In this document: in pieces, positions 1 through 8,859 of the stretch
Numbering within the stretch: position 1 is the stretch's first letter
Layout: the number at the start of each line of letters is the position of its first letter
Assembly (NCBI GenBank): GCA_963675185.2
Contig: CAXXOH010000001.1
Coordinates: forward strand, 186,001 to 250,000
DNA: 64,000 bases
Direction of reading: 5' to 3'
Origin: Ilyobacter_A sp963675185
Lineage (GTDB): Bacteria > Fusobacteriota > Fusobacteriia > Fusobacteriales > Fusobacteriaceae
Made by a program: the position numbers and the translations under genes
The notes under the pieces: model-generated
Databases searched by the model: none
What the model saw: only the letters and a program-made list of their open reading frames with translations
What the model was told of the DNA's origin: nothing

Positions 1-310
1 TGTGCCAGTTTATTCTCTGCCTTGTGTACCGGTATACCCTCTCCCCCTTAAGTCTTATAACTTGGTTTGATACAAATTCAACTTCCGGTTTTTTTATACC
101 CTTCAATGCATTTATGTATACAGCCACCACTTCCATCAGATAATCATCGTAGTTACCCTGCCTTTTGTCCCAGTCGTAAAAGGTCTGTTTTGCCTGTGAG
201 TGCCACACTTTCGGATCTATAACCTCATATCTTATAAGCTTTTTAAAATGCTCTACAAGGAGAGAGTCACGGTAAAGTGTTCCATCGATATCAAAAAAAG
301 CTCCTATCAT
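1..310 (-). CDS. HAD-superfamily hydrolase, N-terminal part (runs off the window)
   Basis: Read on the minus strand from ATG at 310, the frame stays open to the window edge (103 codons). The protein begins MIGAFFDIDGTLYRDSLL, which is HAD motif I: the first Asp of DIDGT is the nucleophile and the second the acid/base. A good ribosome binding site (AAAAGGAG) lies 7 bases before the ATG. The helical segment after motif I fits the cap of HAD-IB (SerB/phosphoserine-phosphatase-like) hydrolases. Motifs II-IV lie outside the window, so the substrate cannot be named. The alternative ATG at 318 meets a stop after three codons and is rejected. Confidence 0.8.
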   Translation of the reverse strand, partial: MIGAFFDIDGTLYRDSLLVEHFKKLIRYEVIDPKVWHSQAKQTFYDWDKRQGNYDDYLMEVVAVYINALKGIKKPEVEFVSNQVIRLKGERVYRYTRQRINWH

Positions 311-976
311 AGTATCATCTCCTTTTTGCAAGTGTATAAAATATTCTGTAATAATAAAAATTTCCTACTATATTTCAAAAACGGTTTCATATATTCATAC
401 AGGCTATTGAAAAAGTATTGAATAGTGTTTTTTTAAATTTCCTAATACCATGTTACCTCATATCCTCTTGAGTAAAATTTTTGAACTATTTAATTATTAC
501 TCTATTTTGGATATGATTTTTAATTTTTTGTAAATTATGTTTGCGACAATCTATATTTTATAGAAAATATAGATTTATGTATTCAAAGTGATATATTACC
601 GAAACCGGTACCTCATAACTAAAATTATTTCTTGCCAGGGATAAGTGTTTTGGTTTTTTATTTAGAATAACTTTATCCATAAAATAAAGGAATTAAAATT
701 GAAAAAACGATTGTTGTGCTACAGCACAATTAATTTTAGGTTTACATACATTGTAATTTATTTAAAAAAAAATTAAAATAAATCATATTAAATCTAGAAA
801 TTAAAACTTTAAGAATATTTCTATTTTAAATACACTTTAAATTATAAAAAATCTAACCCAATAAAACCAGTACCTTTCATAATATCCTGTTTGTGATTTT
901 AAAATCATTTATTTTATCAAAAAAATTTTATTTTTAATATTCTAAAATTAAAAAAATATAAAAAGGTGGTATATCT
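311..976. other. AT-rich intergenic region holding one regulatory module
   Basis: No credible gene is present. A short plus-strand open frame at 200-421 is antisense to the HAD gene and has no family features. The only structured part is the palindrome-promoter module at 714-779, which leads to the UPF0173 gene. Confidence 0.6.
714..779 (+). promoter_or_regulatory. Palindrome-promoter module, copy 1
   Basis: A perfect 16-bp inverted repeat TTGTGCTACAGCACAA (714-729) is followed after 21 bp by a -35 hexamer TTGTAA (751-756). After a 17-bp spacer comes the -10 hexamer TAAAAT (774-779). The same layout with the same spacings recurs at 1739-1804 and 8860-8925. The palindrome centre is about 64 bp upstream of the predicted start, a typical position for a class I activator site. 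The regulator is unknown; a PucR-type or Crp/Fnr-type protein would fit. Confidence 0.7.
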
Positions 977-1657
977 ATGAAAATTAAATTTTTAGGGCAT
1001 TCCTGTTTTTATATGGAAAAGACGGGGTTTAAAGCTTTGATAGACCCTTTTATATCTGGCAATCCCACTTCTCCAGTTGAAGTTTCCTATTTCAAAGAAT
1101 TAGACTACATATTTGTTACACATGGACATAAAAATCATCTAGGGGATGCCATAGAGCTCGCAAAAAATACCGGTGCAATGGTCATATCAAACATGGAGAT
1201 CTGTTATTATCTAGACAAACATGGGGTAAAGACTCACTCGTTGGGCACTGGATCCAGGGTTGAGTTTGAGTTTGGGACTGTAAAAATGACTTCCGCCCTG
1301 CATGGATCTTCTATAGAGACCGAATTAGGGCTTATAGATGGGGGGAGTGCCGGCGGATTCCTAATATATATAGACGGTAAAAAACTATATCATGCAGGTG
1401 ATACCGGACTTTCTATGGAGATGAAGCTCCTAGAACTTGAACATATTGACATAGCATTGCTCCCTATCGGCGAGAATTTTACCATGGATATCTTCGATGC
1501 TGCAAATTCAATCGATCTTATAAAACCTAAAAAGGTCATTCCTATGCACTACAATACTTTTCAGAATTTAAAAAAGGATCCGAATAAGTTAAGGCAACTT
1601 GTCGATAGTGAGATAGATGTCATAGTACTCTCTCCTGGCAATTCATACGATATGTAA
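977..1657 (+). CDS. UPF0173 metal-dependent hydrolase (metallo-beta-lactamase fold)
   Basis: 226 residues, the usual length of the UPF0173/YtkL family (about 227). It starts MKIKFLGHSCFYME, the family N-terminus. Metal-binding motifs are visible in order: THGHKNHLGD (a variant of HxHxDH), LHGSS, HAGDTG and PMHYNTF. The enzyme is predicted to be a cytosolic Zn/Mn hydrolase; its substrate is not established in the family. The start is set by AAAAGGTGG 9 bases before the ATG. A promoter module with a 16-bp palindrome lies upstream at 714-779. A decayed paralogue with the same kind of upstream module is at 8960-9087, so the gene is probably tied to the amino-acid/GABA genes of this window. Confidence 0.88.
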   Translation: MKIKFLGHSCFYMEKTGFKALIDPFISGNPTSPVEVSYFKELDYIFVTHGHKNHLGDAIELAKNTGAMVISNMEICYYLDKHGVKTHSLGTGSRVEFEFGTVKMTSALHGSSIETELGLIDGGSAGGFLIYIDGKKLYHAGDTGLSMEMKLLELEHIDIALLPIGENFTMDIFDAANSIDLIKPKKVIPMHYNTFQNLKKDPNKLRQLVDSEIDVIVLSPGNSYDM

Positions 1658-1738
1658 AGTATCGTAAAGTAAATTTCTACAAATAGTTTTATTTTACTTA
1701 TTGAAAATGATCCGACTCTAAGTTGAATCAGACACTCT

Positions 1739-1804
1739 TTGTGCCGTAGCACAATCAAATTCAGGTTTGCATACATTGAAAATTATCTTAAAAAGCTATA
1801 ATAT
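1739..1804 (+). promoter_or_regulatory. Palindrome-promoter module, copy 2
   Basis: The near-perfect palindrome TTGTGCCGTAGCACAA (1739-1754) is followed after 21 bp by TTGAAA (1776-1781), a 17-bp spacer and TAATAT (1799-1804). It should drive the 44-residue CxxC protein at 1852 and then gdhA at 2051. The box AGGTTTGCATACATTG just before and into the -35 is shared with copy 1. Confidence 0.7.
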
Positions 1805-1851
1805 GTCACATAAAATAATTACAAATAAAAATATTTTTGGAGGGGTTTAAA

Positions 1852-1986
1852 ATGTGTAAAAAATGTATCGAAAATGGTTTGGTAACAAAATGTTCAGCTT
1901 GTATAGTTATGTTTAAAAAAATGGAAAAAATGCTTAGTGTCGACGAAAAAAATAATGTAAGCCTACTTTCTAAAAAGGAGCTCTAG
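1852..1986 (+). CDS. 44-residue protein with two CxxC motifs
   Basis: The short frame starts ATG TGT AAA with a strong ribosome binding site (GGAGGGG, 1838-1845) and ends TAG at 1984-1986. The peptide begins MCKKCIENGLVTKCSACIVM, so it has two CxxC pairs 10 residues apart, as in a small zinc knuckle or rubredoxin-like metal site, followed by a charged tail rich in Lys/Glu. It lies between the second palindrome module and gdhA, 64 bp before the gdhA start, and so is probably co-transcribed with it. No family is recognised. A role as a small regulator or metal-binding partner is only a guess. Confidence 0.6.
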   Translation: MCKKCIENGLVTKCSACIVMFKKMEKMLSVDEKNNVSLLSKKEL

Positions 1987-2050
1987 CCAGCAGTAGCGTT
2001 TTTTATCGGAATACTAAAATTTAAATAATGTAAAAAGGAGATGTTATACT

Positions 2051-3394
2051 GTGTCTTACATTCAAAAGGTTCTTGAGCGTGTAAAATCAAAAAATATTGG
2101 TGAACCTGAGTTTATCCAGGCAGTGGAGGAGGTATTTGCATCCCTTGTTCCGGTGCTGGATAAACACCCTGAATGGGTTGAGGCGAATATTCTGGAAAGA
2201 ATAGCCGAACCAGAAAGGCAGATCTTATTCCGTGTTCCTTGGACAGACGATAAAGGCAATCTGAGAGTGAACCGCGGTTTCCGTGTACAGTTTAATGGAG
2301 CTATCGGCCCCTACAAAGGCGGATTAAGATTCCATAAATCGCTCAACCTTGGAACTGTTAAATTTTTAGGGTTTGAACAAATTTTTAAAAATTCGCTTAC
2401 GGGGCTTCCTATAGGCGGAGGTAAAGGAGGTTCTGATTTCAACCCAATTGGAAAATCAGATGCAGAAATTATGCGATTCTGTCAAAGTTTTATGACAGAG
2501 CTATACAGACACATCGGTCCGGATGTGGATGTCCCAGCTGGTGATATCGGTGTCGGATGCAGAGAAATAGGGTATATGTACGGCCAGTATAGAAGAATTC
2601 GAGGTTCATTCGAAAACGGGGTAGTAACAGGAAAAGGACTTCCTTATGGCGGGTCGCTGATACGTCCTGAGGCTACAGGATACGGGGTAGTTTATTTTGC
2701 AAATGAGATGTTAAAACATGAAGGGCAGACATTTGAAGGGAAAACAGTGGCCGTATCCGGGTTTGGCAACGTTACTTGGGGAACATGCCTAAAGGTGAGA
2801 GCACTTGGAGGAAAAGTGGTCACACTGTCAGGACCTGATGGTTATATATATGATCCAGAGGGGATAGTGACTGATGAGAAGATTGATTATCTTCTCAAAA
2901 TGAGGTCTTCTGGAATAGATAAGGTGAAAGACTATGCGGATAGATTTGGAGTAGAGTTTTTCTCTGATAAAAAACCATGGGGAGTAAAAGTTGATTTAAT
3001 TATTCCTTGTGCTACCCAAAATGAGATTGATATAGAAGATGCAAAAAAAATAGTTAAAAATAAAGTTAGGTTTATTATAGAGGGATCAAATATGCCTATT
3101 ACCAATGAAGCACTGGTTTATTTGCAAAACGAAAAAGTACTCATAGGTCCAGCTAAAGCTGCAAATGCTGGAGGAGTGGCCACATCTGCTCTGGAAATGT
3201 CTCAAAATTCCATGAGGGTATCTTGGAATGGGGATGAGGTAAAGGGGAAATTAAAAGACATTATGGTTAATATCCACAATACAGCAGCAGAAGCTTCTGA
3301 AAAATATGGGTTTGGCTACAATCTTGTTGCCGGTGCAAATATTGCAGGCTTTGAAAAAGTCGCAAATGCTATGATGTCCCAAGGTAATTATTAA
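2051..3394 (+). CDS. gdhA: NADP-type glutamate dehydrogenase
   Basis: 447 residues, exactly the length of the E. coli hexameric enzyme, with matching blocks throughout. It interconverts glutamate with 2-oxoglutarate and ammonium in the cytosol. The catalytic lysine lies in PIGGGKGGSDF (about residue 125) and the substrate block is PAGDIGVGCREIG. The dinucleotide fold has GFGNV near residue 235, and PAKAANAGGVATSALEM is the C-terminal family block. The start is GTG at 2051, chosen because AAAAGGAG ends 9 bases upstream. With the aminotransferase at 11269 it would close the glutamate/2-oxoglutarate cycle needed for GABA use. The palindrome module at 1739 is the likely promoter. Confidence 0.97.
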   Translation: MSYIQKVLERVKSKNIGEPEFIQAVEEVFASLVPVLDKHPEWVEANILERIAEPERQILFRVPWTDDKGNLRVNRGFRVQFNGAIGPYKGGLRFHKSLNLGTVKFLGFEQIFKNSLTGLPIGGGKGGSDFNPIGKSDAEIMRFCQSFMTELYRHIGPDVDVPAGDIGVGCREIGYMYGQYRRIRGSFENGVVTGKGLPYGGSLIRPEATGYGVVYFANEMLKHEGQTFEGKTVAVSGFGNVTWGTCLKVRALGGKVVTLSGPDGYIYDPEGIVTDEKIDYLLKMRSSGIDKVKDYADRFGVEFFSDKKPWGVKVDLIIPCATQNEIDIEDAKKIVKNKVRFIIEGSNMPITNEALVYLQNEKVLIGPAKAANAGGVATSALEMSQNSMRVSWNGDEVKGKLKDIMVNIHNTAAEASEKYGFGYNLVAGANIAGFEKVANAMMSQGNY

Positions 3395-3507
3395 CTAATT
3401 GTCAGATACAAGGAAACAAAGAGCACAATCATTAATTAAAATTTATAGAAAAGAATTCAATGGAAATTTGAATGGATTTAATTTATAGTTAATTACGGAG
3501 GAAGAAT

Positions 3508-4311
3508 ATGAAAATTTATATTTTAAACACAGGTTATTTGGAAACAGACAGGAACAATGTGGAAGCGTGTGCAAATATTGGCACATACAGCAATCCAGCA
3601 GTCCAGAATGATTGGATAAAACTACCAGTTATGAGTTTTTTAATTGAAAATAATGGTGAATATATCTTGTATGATGTTGGAAGTCATCCGGATGCAATGA
3701 AAGGGTATTGGCCAAAACATTTGCAGGAAATATACCCTTTATATCAAAAAGAAGAAGAAAGATTGGAAAATCAACTGGCACTGTGTGGAGTAAAACCGGA
3801 AGATATTAAGAAGGTAGTGATTTCTCATATGCACTTAGATCATGCTGGAAATTTACATCTATTTGAACACGCAGATATTTATGTTTCAAAAGCTGATTTT
3901 ATGCACGCACAAACACAAGTACATTTGAATCCAGATCCTACTACACATGGAGGATATATAAAAAGTGATTTAGAGGTACCGATTAAGCAATATCACTTAG
4001 TAGAAGAAGATTTTGAAATTGCACCTGGAATTGAAGTAGTTAATTTGCCAGGCCATACTCCAGGTTTATTGGGATTAGTAGTGCATTTAGAAAAAGAGGG
4101 CACTTTTATTTTTCCTCAAGACTGCATATATACAGAGGCTATCTTCGGACCTCCTGCTAAGGCATCTGGACTGCTGTATGACAGTTTAAACTATTTTAAA
4201 TCTATCGAAAAAGTTAGAAAATTAAAAAGTAAATACGATGCAAAAGTAATCTTTGCTCATGACTATAAGTTTTTTAAAACATTGAAAACAGCACCGGAAT
4301 TTTATGAATAA
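3508..4311 (+). CDS. Metallo-beta-lactamase-fold lactonase homologue (AiiA-like)
   Basis: 267 residues. The zinc motif SHMHLDHAGN gives H107, H109, D111 and H112, almost the same numbering as AiiA of Bacillus. It is followed by LPGHTPG (third-metal His), FPQDC (bridging Asp) and FAHDYKFF (last His). These are the features of the N-acyl-homoserine lactonase family, which opens homoserine lactone rings. Family members also include lactonases with other substrates, so quorum quenching is inferred only. GGAGG sits 7 bases before the ATG. The gene follows gdhA by 113 bp on the same strand and ends at a strong terminator. Confidence 0.82.
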   Translation: MKIYILNTGYLETDRNNVEACANIGTYSNPAVQNDWIKLPVMSFLIENNGEYILYDVGSHPDAMKGYWPKHLQEIYPLYQKEEERLENQLALCGVKPEDIKKVVISHMHLDHAGNLHLFEHADIYVSKADFMHAQTQVHLNPDPTTHGGYIKSDLEVPIKQYHLVEEDFEIAPGIEVVNLPGHTPGLLGLVVHLEKEGTFIFPQDCIYTEAIFGPPAKASGLLYDSLNYFKSIEKVRKLKSKYDAKVIFAHDYKFFKTLKTAPEFYE

Positions 4312-4330
4312 TGGATAGAAATTTAAAATA

Positions 4331-4366
4331 GCCCGATAACGATACTGGTTATCGGGCATATTTTAT
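4331..4366 (+). terminator. Rho-independent terminator after the lactonase gene
   Basis: A 10-bp perfect stem GCCCGATAAC/GTTATCGGGC with a 7-base loop is followed by ATATTTTATTTT. It lies 19 bp past the lactonase stop and ends the gdhA-side transcript just before IS-A1. Confidence 0.85.
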
Positions 4367-4553
4367 TTTAACAAATGTTTGAGTCTGTCAAGAAATTGGT
4401 GTATCCATCCAAAATTTTTTCTATGGAATTGGCGAGGGACTAAATACGTCCCTCGAAATAGATGCTTAATTGACCTATAATTTTTGCCCATTCCCAAACT
4501 CGAATTTTCCATTTCTTAGTAATATCAATCATTGCTAGATAAAGCATCTTCAA

Positions 4554-5929
4554 GGGTCTTTCCCAAATTACGTGTAAATTAGATTCCTAGCCATTAGTGG
4601 GAGCCCCATCTGGACCTCCTTTTAAATTAAATATTTATCCATCTTTTCTGGATAAATTACTACCAGCATTCTCAGTATCTTTTCCCATCCCCTAATTTTC
4701 TGAGTCCACTTTTTTAGCATGTTCTTAGATGCCAGATAAAGAACCTTCTGAAGAGAGTCATCTGTCGGAAATACTGACTTAGAGCGACTTACCTTCTTAA
4801 ATTGACTATTGATACTCTCTATGGTATTCGTAGTATAGATTATCTTCCTGATTTCCTGCGGATACTCAAAAAAGTGACTTAATTCATTCCAGTTATCATA
4901 CCAGGATTTAAGCGATGGAGAGTATTCAGGGTACTCCTTATTAGCCTTTCCAGTGAGCTGAAGCCAGCTTCAGCGTCATGCGCTTTGTAAACATCTTTGA
5001 GTTCCTTCGCGAAGATTTTCCTCTCCTTGTAGTTAAGAAACCTTAAAGTATTTCTGATTTGGTGTACGATACACCTCTGTACCTTTGTGTCAGGATAGAT
5101 AGTCTTAATTGCTTCTTTGAAGCCAGGCAGCCCATCAACAGAAGCAATGAAGATCTCTTCTACTCCTCTTGATCTAAGAGAATCTATTTCTTTTAACCAA
5201 AACTTAGAACTTTCATTTTCTCCTACTGTGATGCTCAGTATATCTTTCTTTCCTTCCAGATCAATTCCTACAATTATGTATGCTGCTTTATTGATTACTT
5301 TTCCATTGGTTTTGACATTGAAATAAGTTGCATCCAGAAAAATAAAAGGATAGCAGGCTTTTAAAGGTCTTGATTTCCATTGGTTTGCTTCATCCATTAC
5401 TTTGTCTGTTATCCTGCTTATCTGAGTTGAGGAAAAGCTCATACCGTAGATTTCTTCGAGATGATCATTAATATCTGTAGTGGACATACCACGTCCATAC
5501 ATGGATATTATCTTGTCTTCAATATCTGAGATGTCACGGGAATATTTAGGTACAACCTGAGGTTCAAAGATTCCCTCGCGGTCACGCGGAATATCAAGCT
5601 CAACTTCTCCAAGGCTTGTTTTTACCTTCTTTTGATTATTCCCATTTCTAGAGTTATTCGTATTAGAGTTTCTTTCATATTTAGAATATCCAAGGGTTTC
5701 ATCCATTTCGGCTTCCAGCATAAGGGAAACCATGTCTTTAAACATATCTTTCATAATGGACTGCGCCTCAGCAATATTTTGGATATCGTTTTCCTGAAAA
5801 ATCTTTTTAACTAAAGGATTAATATTTTTAACTTTTCTACTCATACAAAAAACCTCCCTAATCAATAGATTATACTTCTAATGACTAGGAAGGGTGAAAT
5901 TAAATTTACACTAAATTCGGGAAACTCCC
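4554..5929 (-). mobile_element. IS-B: second IS256-family element, nested in IS-A1
   Basis: The left end GGGTCTTTCCCAAATTACGT and the reverse complement of the right end GGGAGTTTCCCGAATTTAGT form about 28-bp imperfect terminal inverted repeats. Both continue with GTGTAAATT. The element is 1,376 bp long. It is flanked by CATCTTCAA (4545-4553) and CATCCTCAA (5930-5938), a 9-bp target duplication with one mismatch, in line with the 8-9 bp known for IS256 elements. A truncated second copy of its 5' end is at 25564-25682. Confidence 0.9.
4622..5844 (-). pseudogene. IS256-family transposase of IS-B, frameshifted
   Basis: Translation should start at ATG 5844 (MSRKVKNINPLVKK), with GGGAGG 8 bases upstream; the in-frame ATG at 5865 has no such site. 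The main frame stops at 4879. A second frame continues past the break with the missing C-terminal half of the core (SWYDNWNELSHFFEYPQEIR, TTNTIESINSQFKKV) to a stop at 4622. The frames meet near 4940-4960, so a single-base indel inactivated it, unless it is a programmed frameshift, which is not usual for this family. Acidic core residues are visible in FIFLDATYFNVK and IASVDGLPGF. Confidence 0.85.
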
Positions 5930-7112
5930 CATCCTCAACAATGAATCGTCAGATGGGAAAATACTCTTTGACTTTGTTACTTTTCTCAGTTGACGGTTGA
6001 AGCTTTCAATTGCATTTGTCGTATAGATTAACTTTCGAATTTCTTTAGGATATTTAAACATAACAGCTATCTCGTCCCAATGATCTCGCCATGGCTTTAT
6101 TGCAATATAGTATTTTTCGCTCCATTTTGCGTCAAGCTTAGCAAGAGCGTCCAACGCTGCCTCTTCATCAATGGCTGTATAAATTGGCTTGAGATCCGTT
6201 ACAAAAGTTTTTCGGTCTTTGTAAGACAGATAACGAGTAGAATTACGGATCATATGTACAATGCAACGCTGCACCTCTGTTCTAGGGAATGTTGCTTCTA
6301 TAGCTTCCTTGAAACCGTTTAGACCATCAATCGATGCGATAAGGATATCTTCGACACCTCTATGCTGAAGATCACTTAGAACCTTTAACCAAAATTTGCT
6401 TGTTTCATTTTCACCGACCCACATTCCTAGGACTTCTTTCATACCATCAAGGTTGATACCAATAATTATGTAAACAGCTTTATTTACGATTTTGCCATCC
6501 TGTCTAACTTTGTAATGGATAGCATCCATTACAACATGGGCGTAAATTCTATCCAAAGGACGTTGTTGCCATTCTTTGATGATCGGCATGATTTTATCAG
6601 TGATCTGCGAAATCATGGTCGGTGAAATATCGATGCCATAAAGATTATTCAGATGGTCCTGAATATCTCTGACAGTCATACCTTTAGCATACATGCTTAT
6701 TACTTGGTCGTCAATACTAGAAACATCCCGCTGATTTTTCTTAACGATAATTGGTTCAAATTCCCCGGAACGATCACGTGGAACTTCGATTTCAATTTTG
6801 CCGTAGTCGGAGCGAACTTTCTTCGAGCGCTTGCCGTTTCGCGTATTGTTGGTATCTTTATTTTTATAATCATATTTGCTGTAGCCTAACTCATAATCTA
6901 ATTCAGCTTCAAGCATTTCTTCGATAAGATCCTTGAATTGCTCTATAAGAAGATTCTGAACATCGGAAACATCCTTTAATTTCCCTTCTTGCATAAGTTC
7001 ACGTACTTTTTGTTTGTCTAATAACCCTTTGAATGACATGTGAGTGGTACCTCCTTATTGATATTTTATTTTACATCAATTTCGGAGTTTACACCAAATA
7101 TTTTACACCCTC

Positions 7113-7168
7113 AGAACCTGTTTAACAGCATCAATTTTAAAATCTTTTGAATATTGTTTTCTTTTCAT
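7113..7168 (-). pseudogene. IS3-family OrfA N-terminal remnant
   Basis: From ATG at 7168 the minus strand encodes MKRKQYSKDFKIDAVKQV and is then cut by the end of IS-A1. Basic helix-turn-helix starts of this kind are typical of IS3-family OrfA proteins. The rest of the element is not on the far side of IS-A1, so it was lost together with IS-A1's target duplication. It differs from the IS3 element at 54660-55775. Confidence 0.7.
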
Positions 7169-7264
7169 AAAAAACAACCCTTTACACTAAGATATTACCG
7201 CATTTGGTCTTAACTTTGTGTAAAAAGGTTTAAGTTAACTCCAAAGACGCTAGTGTATTTTCTT

Positions 7265-8437
7265 TTACATTATTTCTCTAAGCATTAGAGCAACTTTATA
7301 ATTAACTCTTGTATTAAGTTCTGATAGATCGCAGGAAAGTATTTCCTGTATTTTACTCAGCTTATAGTTGATTGTATTCCTATGATAAAATAATTCTGTG
7401 GCAACCTCTTTGACACTGCCGCTGTGTTTTAAATAGGCATCCAATATCGATATAAAATCAGTTCCGTTAAGCTCATCATATTTAACAAGTGGCCCTATTG
7501 TTTCCTCGAAATATTCATTTATTAATTCTTTATCTTCCATTGACAGAAGCAGTTTGTATAAACCTAAATCACGGTACATGCTTATTTCGTTACTGTTCCC
7601 CATTTTTTTTTGGAGCTTTAATCCATCCACTGCTTGTCGATAGCTTTTTGAAATACCTTTAACATTTTTAGAACTCTCTCCAACGCAAAAATATACCTTT
7701 TCTTTTTTATTCAATGATTCCATACACTTTTTTTGTACTCTTTCTACAATACTTTTTATTTTTTCTTTGCTGTAATTGGCAAATACTAAAACAAACCTAC
7801 CTTCCAGCTCAAAGACAAAGGTTCTTTCATAAGTATAGGTAACTATATTTTCAATGAACTTTAATATTTTTTCGCGTTTTTTATTGTCAGTTATTTTTTC
7901 ACCATTTTCCTCTAATATCTCTACAACTACAATACAATATGGCCAGTTGGAACTGAAATTATGTATCTCAAGTTGCTGTATGTACAACTCATCTTGATTT
8001 TCAAAAAATATTGCATTTTTAACTGCAGTTGATAGCTCTATGTTAATTCTATCCGATAGTGTAATTTGGTAACAAAAGCTTTTTATAAAATTAGCCATAT
8101 ACACATGCCAAGGAACTTCAAAAAGAGGGAAATCGTGCTCGTCACAAAACTGTATAATTTCCTCTGAGATGCTTTTAATATACGGTCCAATGTTAATTAC
8201 CATGCCACTGGCGTGATTATAATAGGTAAGTTTAACTAGCTCAAAGAGATCTTCCTCCTTTTCCAAGGCAATACCAGTTACAAAGGACAGTTCTTGTCCT
8301 TCTAAAAAAGTTGATATTTCTTTACTTTCAATCATATGTGCCCATCTTACTACATTATCCATGCCATTTTTTCCGGCAACTAATTTTATATCTTTTCTGT
8401 TAGTAGTTTCATATAATTCACTTAATTTTATAGCCAT
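7265..8437 (-). CDS. PucR-family transcriptional regulator
   Basis: 390 residues. The N-terminal PucR sensor domain is at about 1-125 (start MAIKLSELYETTNRKDIKLV, then GMVINIGPYI and HDFPLFEVPWHVYMANFI). A central GGDEF-like/CdaR-type segment follows. The C-terminal PucR helix-turn-helix is at about 330-388 (GSVKEVATELFYHRNTINYK). Such proteins usually activate catabolic genes for nitrogen compounds in response to the substrate. It is transcribed divergently from the GABA permease/aminotransferase operon and is its most likely regulator. The 16-bp palindromes at 714, 1739 and 8860 are candidate sites, but that link is inferred. Confidence 0.88.
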   Translation of the reverse strand: MAIKLSELYETTNRKDIKLVAGKNGMDNVVRWAHMIESKEISTFLEGQELSFVTGIALEKEEDLFELVKLTYYNHASGMVINIGPYIKSISEEIIQFCDEHDFPLFEVPWHVYMANFIKSFCYQITLSDRINIELSTAVKNAIFFENQDELYIQQLEIHNFSSNWPYCIVVVEILEENGEKITDNKKREKILKFIENIVTYTYERTFVFELEGRFVLVFANYSKEKIKSIVERVQKKCMESLNKKEKVYFCVGESSKNVKGISKSYRQAVDGLKLQKKMGNSNEISMYRDLGLYKLLLSMEDKELINEYFEETIGPLVKYDELNGTDFISILDAYLKHSGSVKEVATELFYHRNTINYKLSKIQEILSCDLSELNTRVNYKVALMLREIM

Positions 8438-8859
8438 TTTTTACCCCCGATTTTATTGTTTAATATCTTTTATAGATTTATATGAATTTCTCCTAGCATC
8501 AAGCTTTAGTATGCCATTTTTTTACTATCTTGGCTGGGACTCTTTAGATGTTACTGTTTTGGAGCTGTATTTAAGTAGTTTGATTTTTTTCACTACAATG
8601 TCGTATTTTTTAGTTTATTGAAAAATTATTTGTGATATTCAGTTACTAGAGTATATATTTTCTAATTTTAATTCCGTGAAATTCTGGCGATCATTTATTT
8701 GTATACATTTTATCCCCATGTTGACTATTTGTCAACAAAACCATAGAAGATGCTAGTTAGTATATTGTGTAATGCAAGATTTTATTGATAACTATAAGCA
8801 AGCAAGGCAGTTATCGGCATAAATAATATTACAGGTTTTAAAAATTTAAAAAACTCTAG
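8438..8859. other. Intergenic region upstream of the PucR gene
   Basis: AT-rich and without a supportable gene; plus-strand open frames here are unlikely to be real. It should contain the PucR promoter. No clear operator is visible until the palindrome at 8860. Confidence 0.5.

Larger units (their letters stand above)
4440..7039 (-). pseudogene. IS256-family transposase of IS-A1, split by IS-B
   Basis: The frame begins at ATG 7039 (MSFKGLLDKQKVRELMQ) and runs to about 5939, where it is interrupted. The missing C-terminus, ending YFEGRI, is at 4440-4553. Joined, the parts encode 404 residues, the same as the intact copy at 45851-47065, with only a few substitutions (for example I for K near residue 31). 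The DDE transposase core of the mutator/IS256 type is visible (VVMDAIHYKV, IASIDGLNGF, TTNAIESFNRQLRK). IS-B cut it inside the codons for the SLLRM segment, so the present protein would be truncated and end in foreign residues. Confidence 0.92.
4381..7112 (-). mobile_element. IS-A1: IS256-family element interrupted by IS-B
   Basis: The outer ends read GAGTCTGTCAAGAAATTGGT (4381) and, on the other strand from 7112, GAGGGTGTAAAATATTTGGT. These are the same inverted repeats as at the ends of IS-A2 (45778-47124). Removing IS-B and one copy of its target repeat leaves 173 + 1174 = 1347 bp, exactly the length of IS-A2. The flanks (AAATGTTT and AGAACCTG) do not match, so there is no target duplication. 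The element therefore probably took part in a deletion or recombination after insertion. Confidence 0.93.

Noticed and set aside
714..729. Classical CRP or FNR site
   Set aside because: The half-site TTGTGCT differs from TGTGA (CRP) and TTGAT (FNR), so only a generic activator site is claimed.
5906..7039. A complete, shorter IS256 transposase gene
   Set aside because: Comparison with the intact copy shows that its last residues come from the inserted IS-B end; the true C-terminus lies at 4440-4553.
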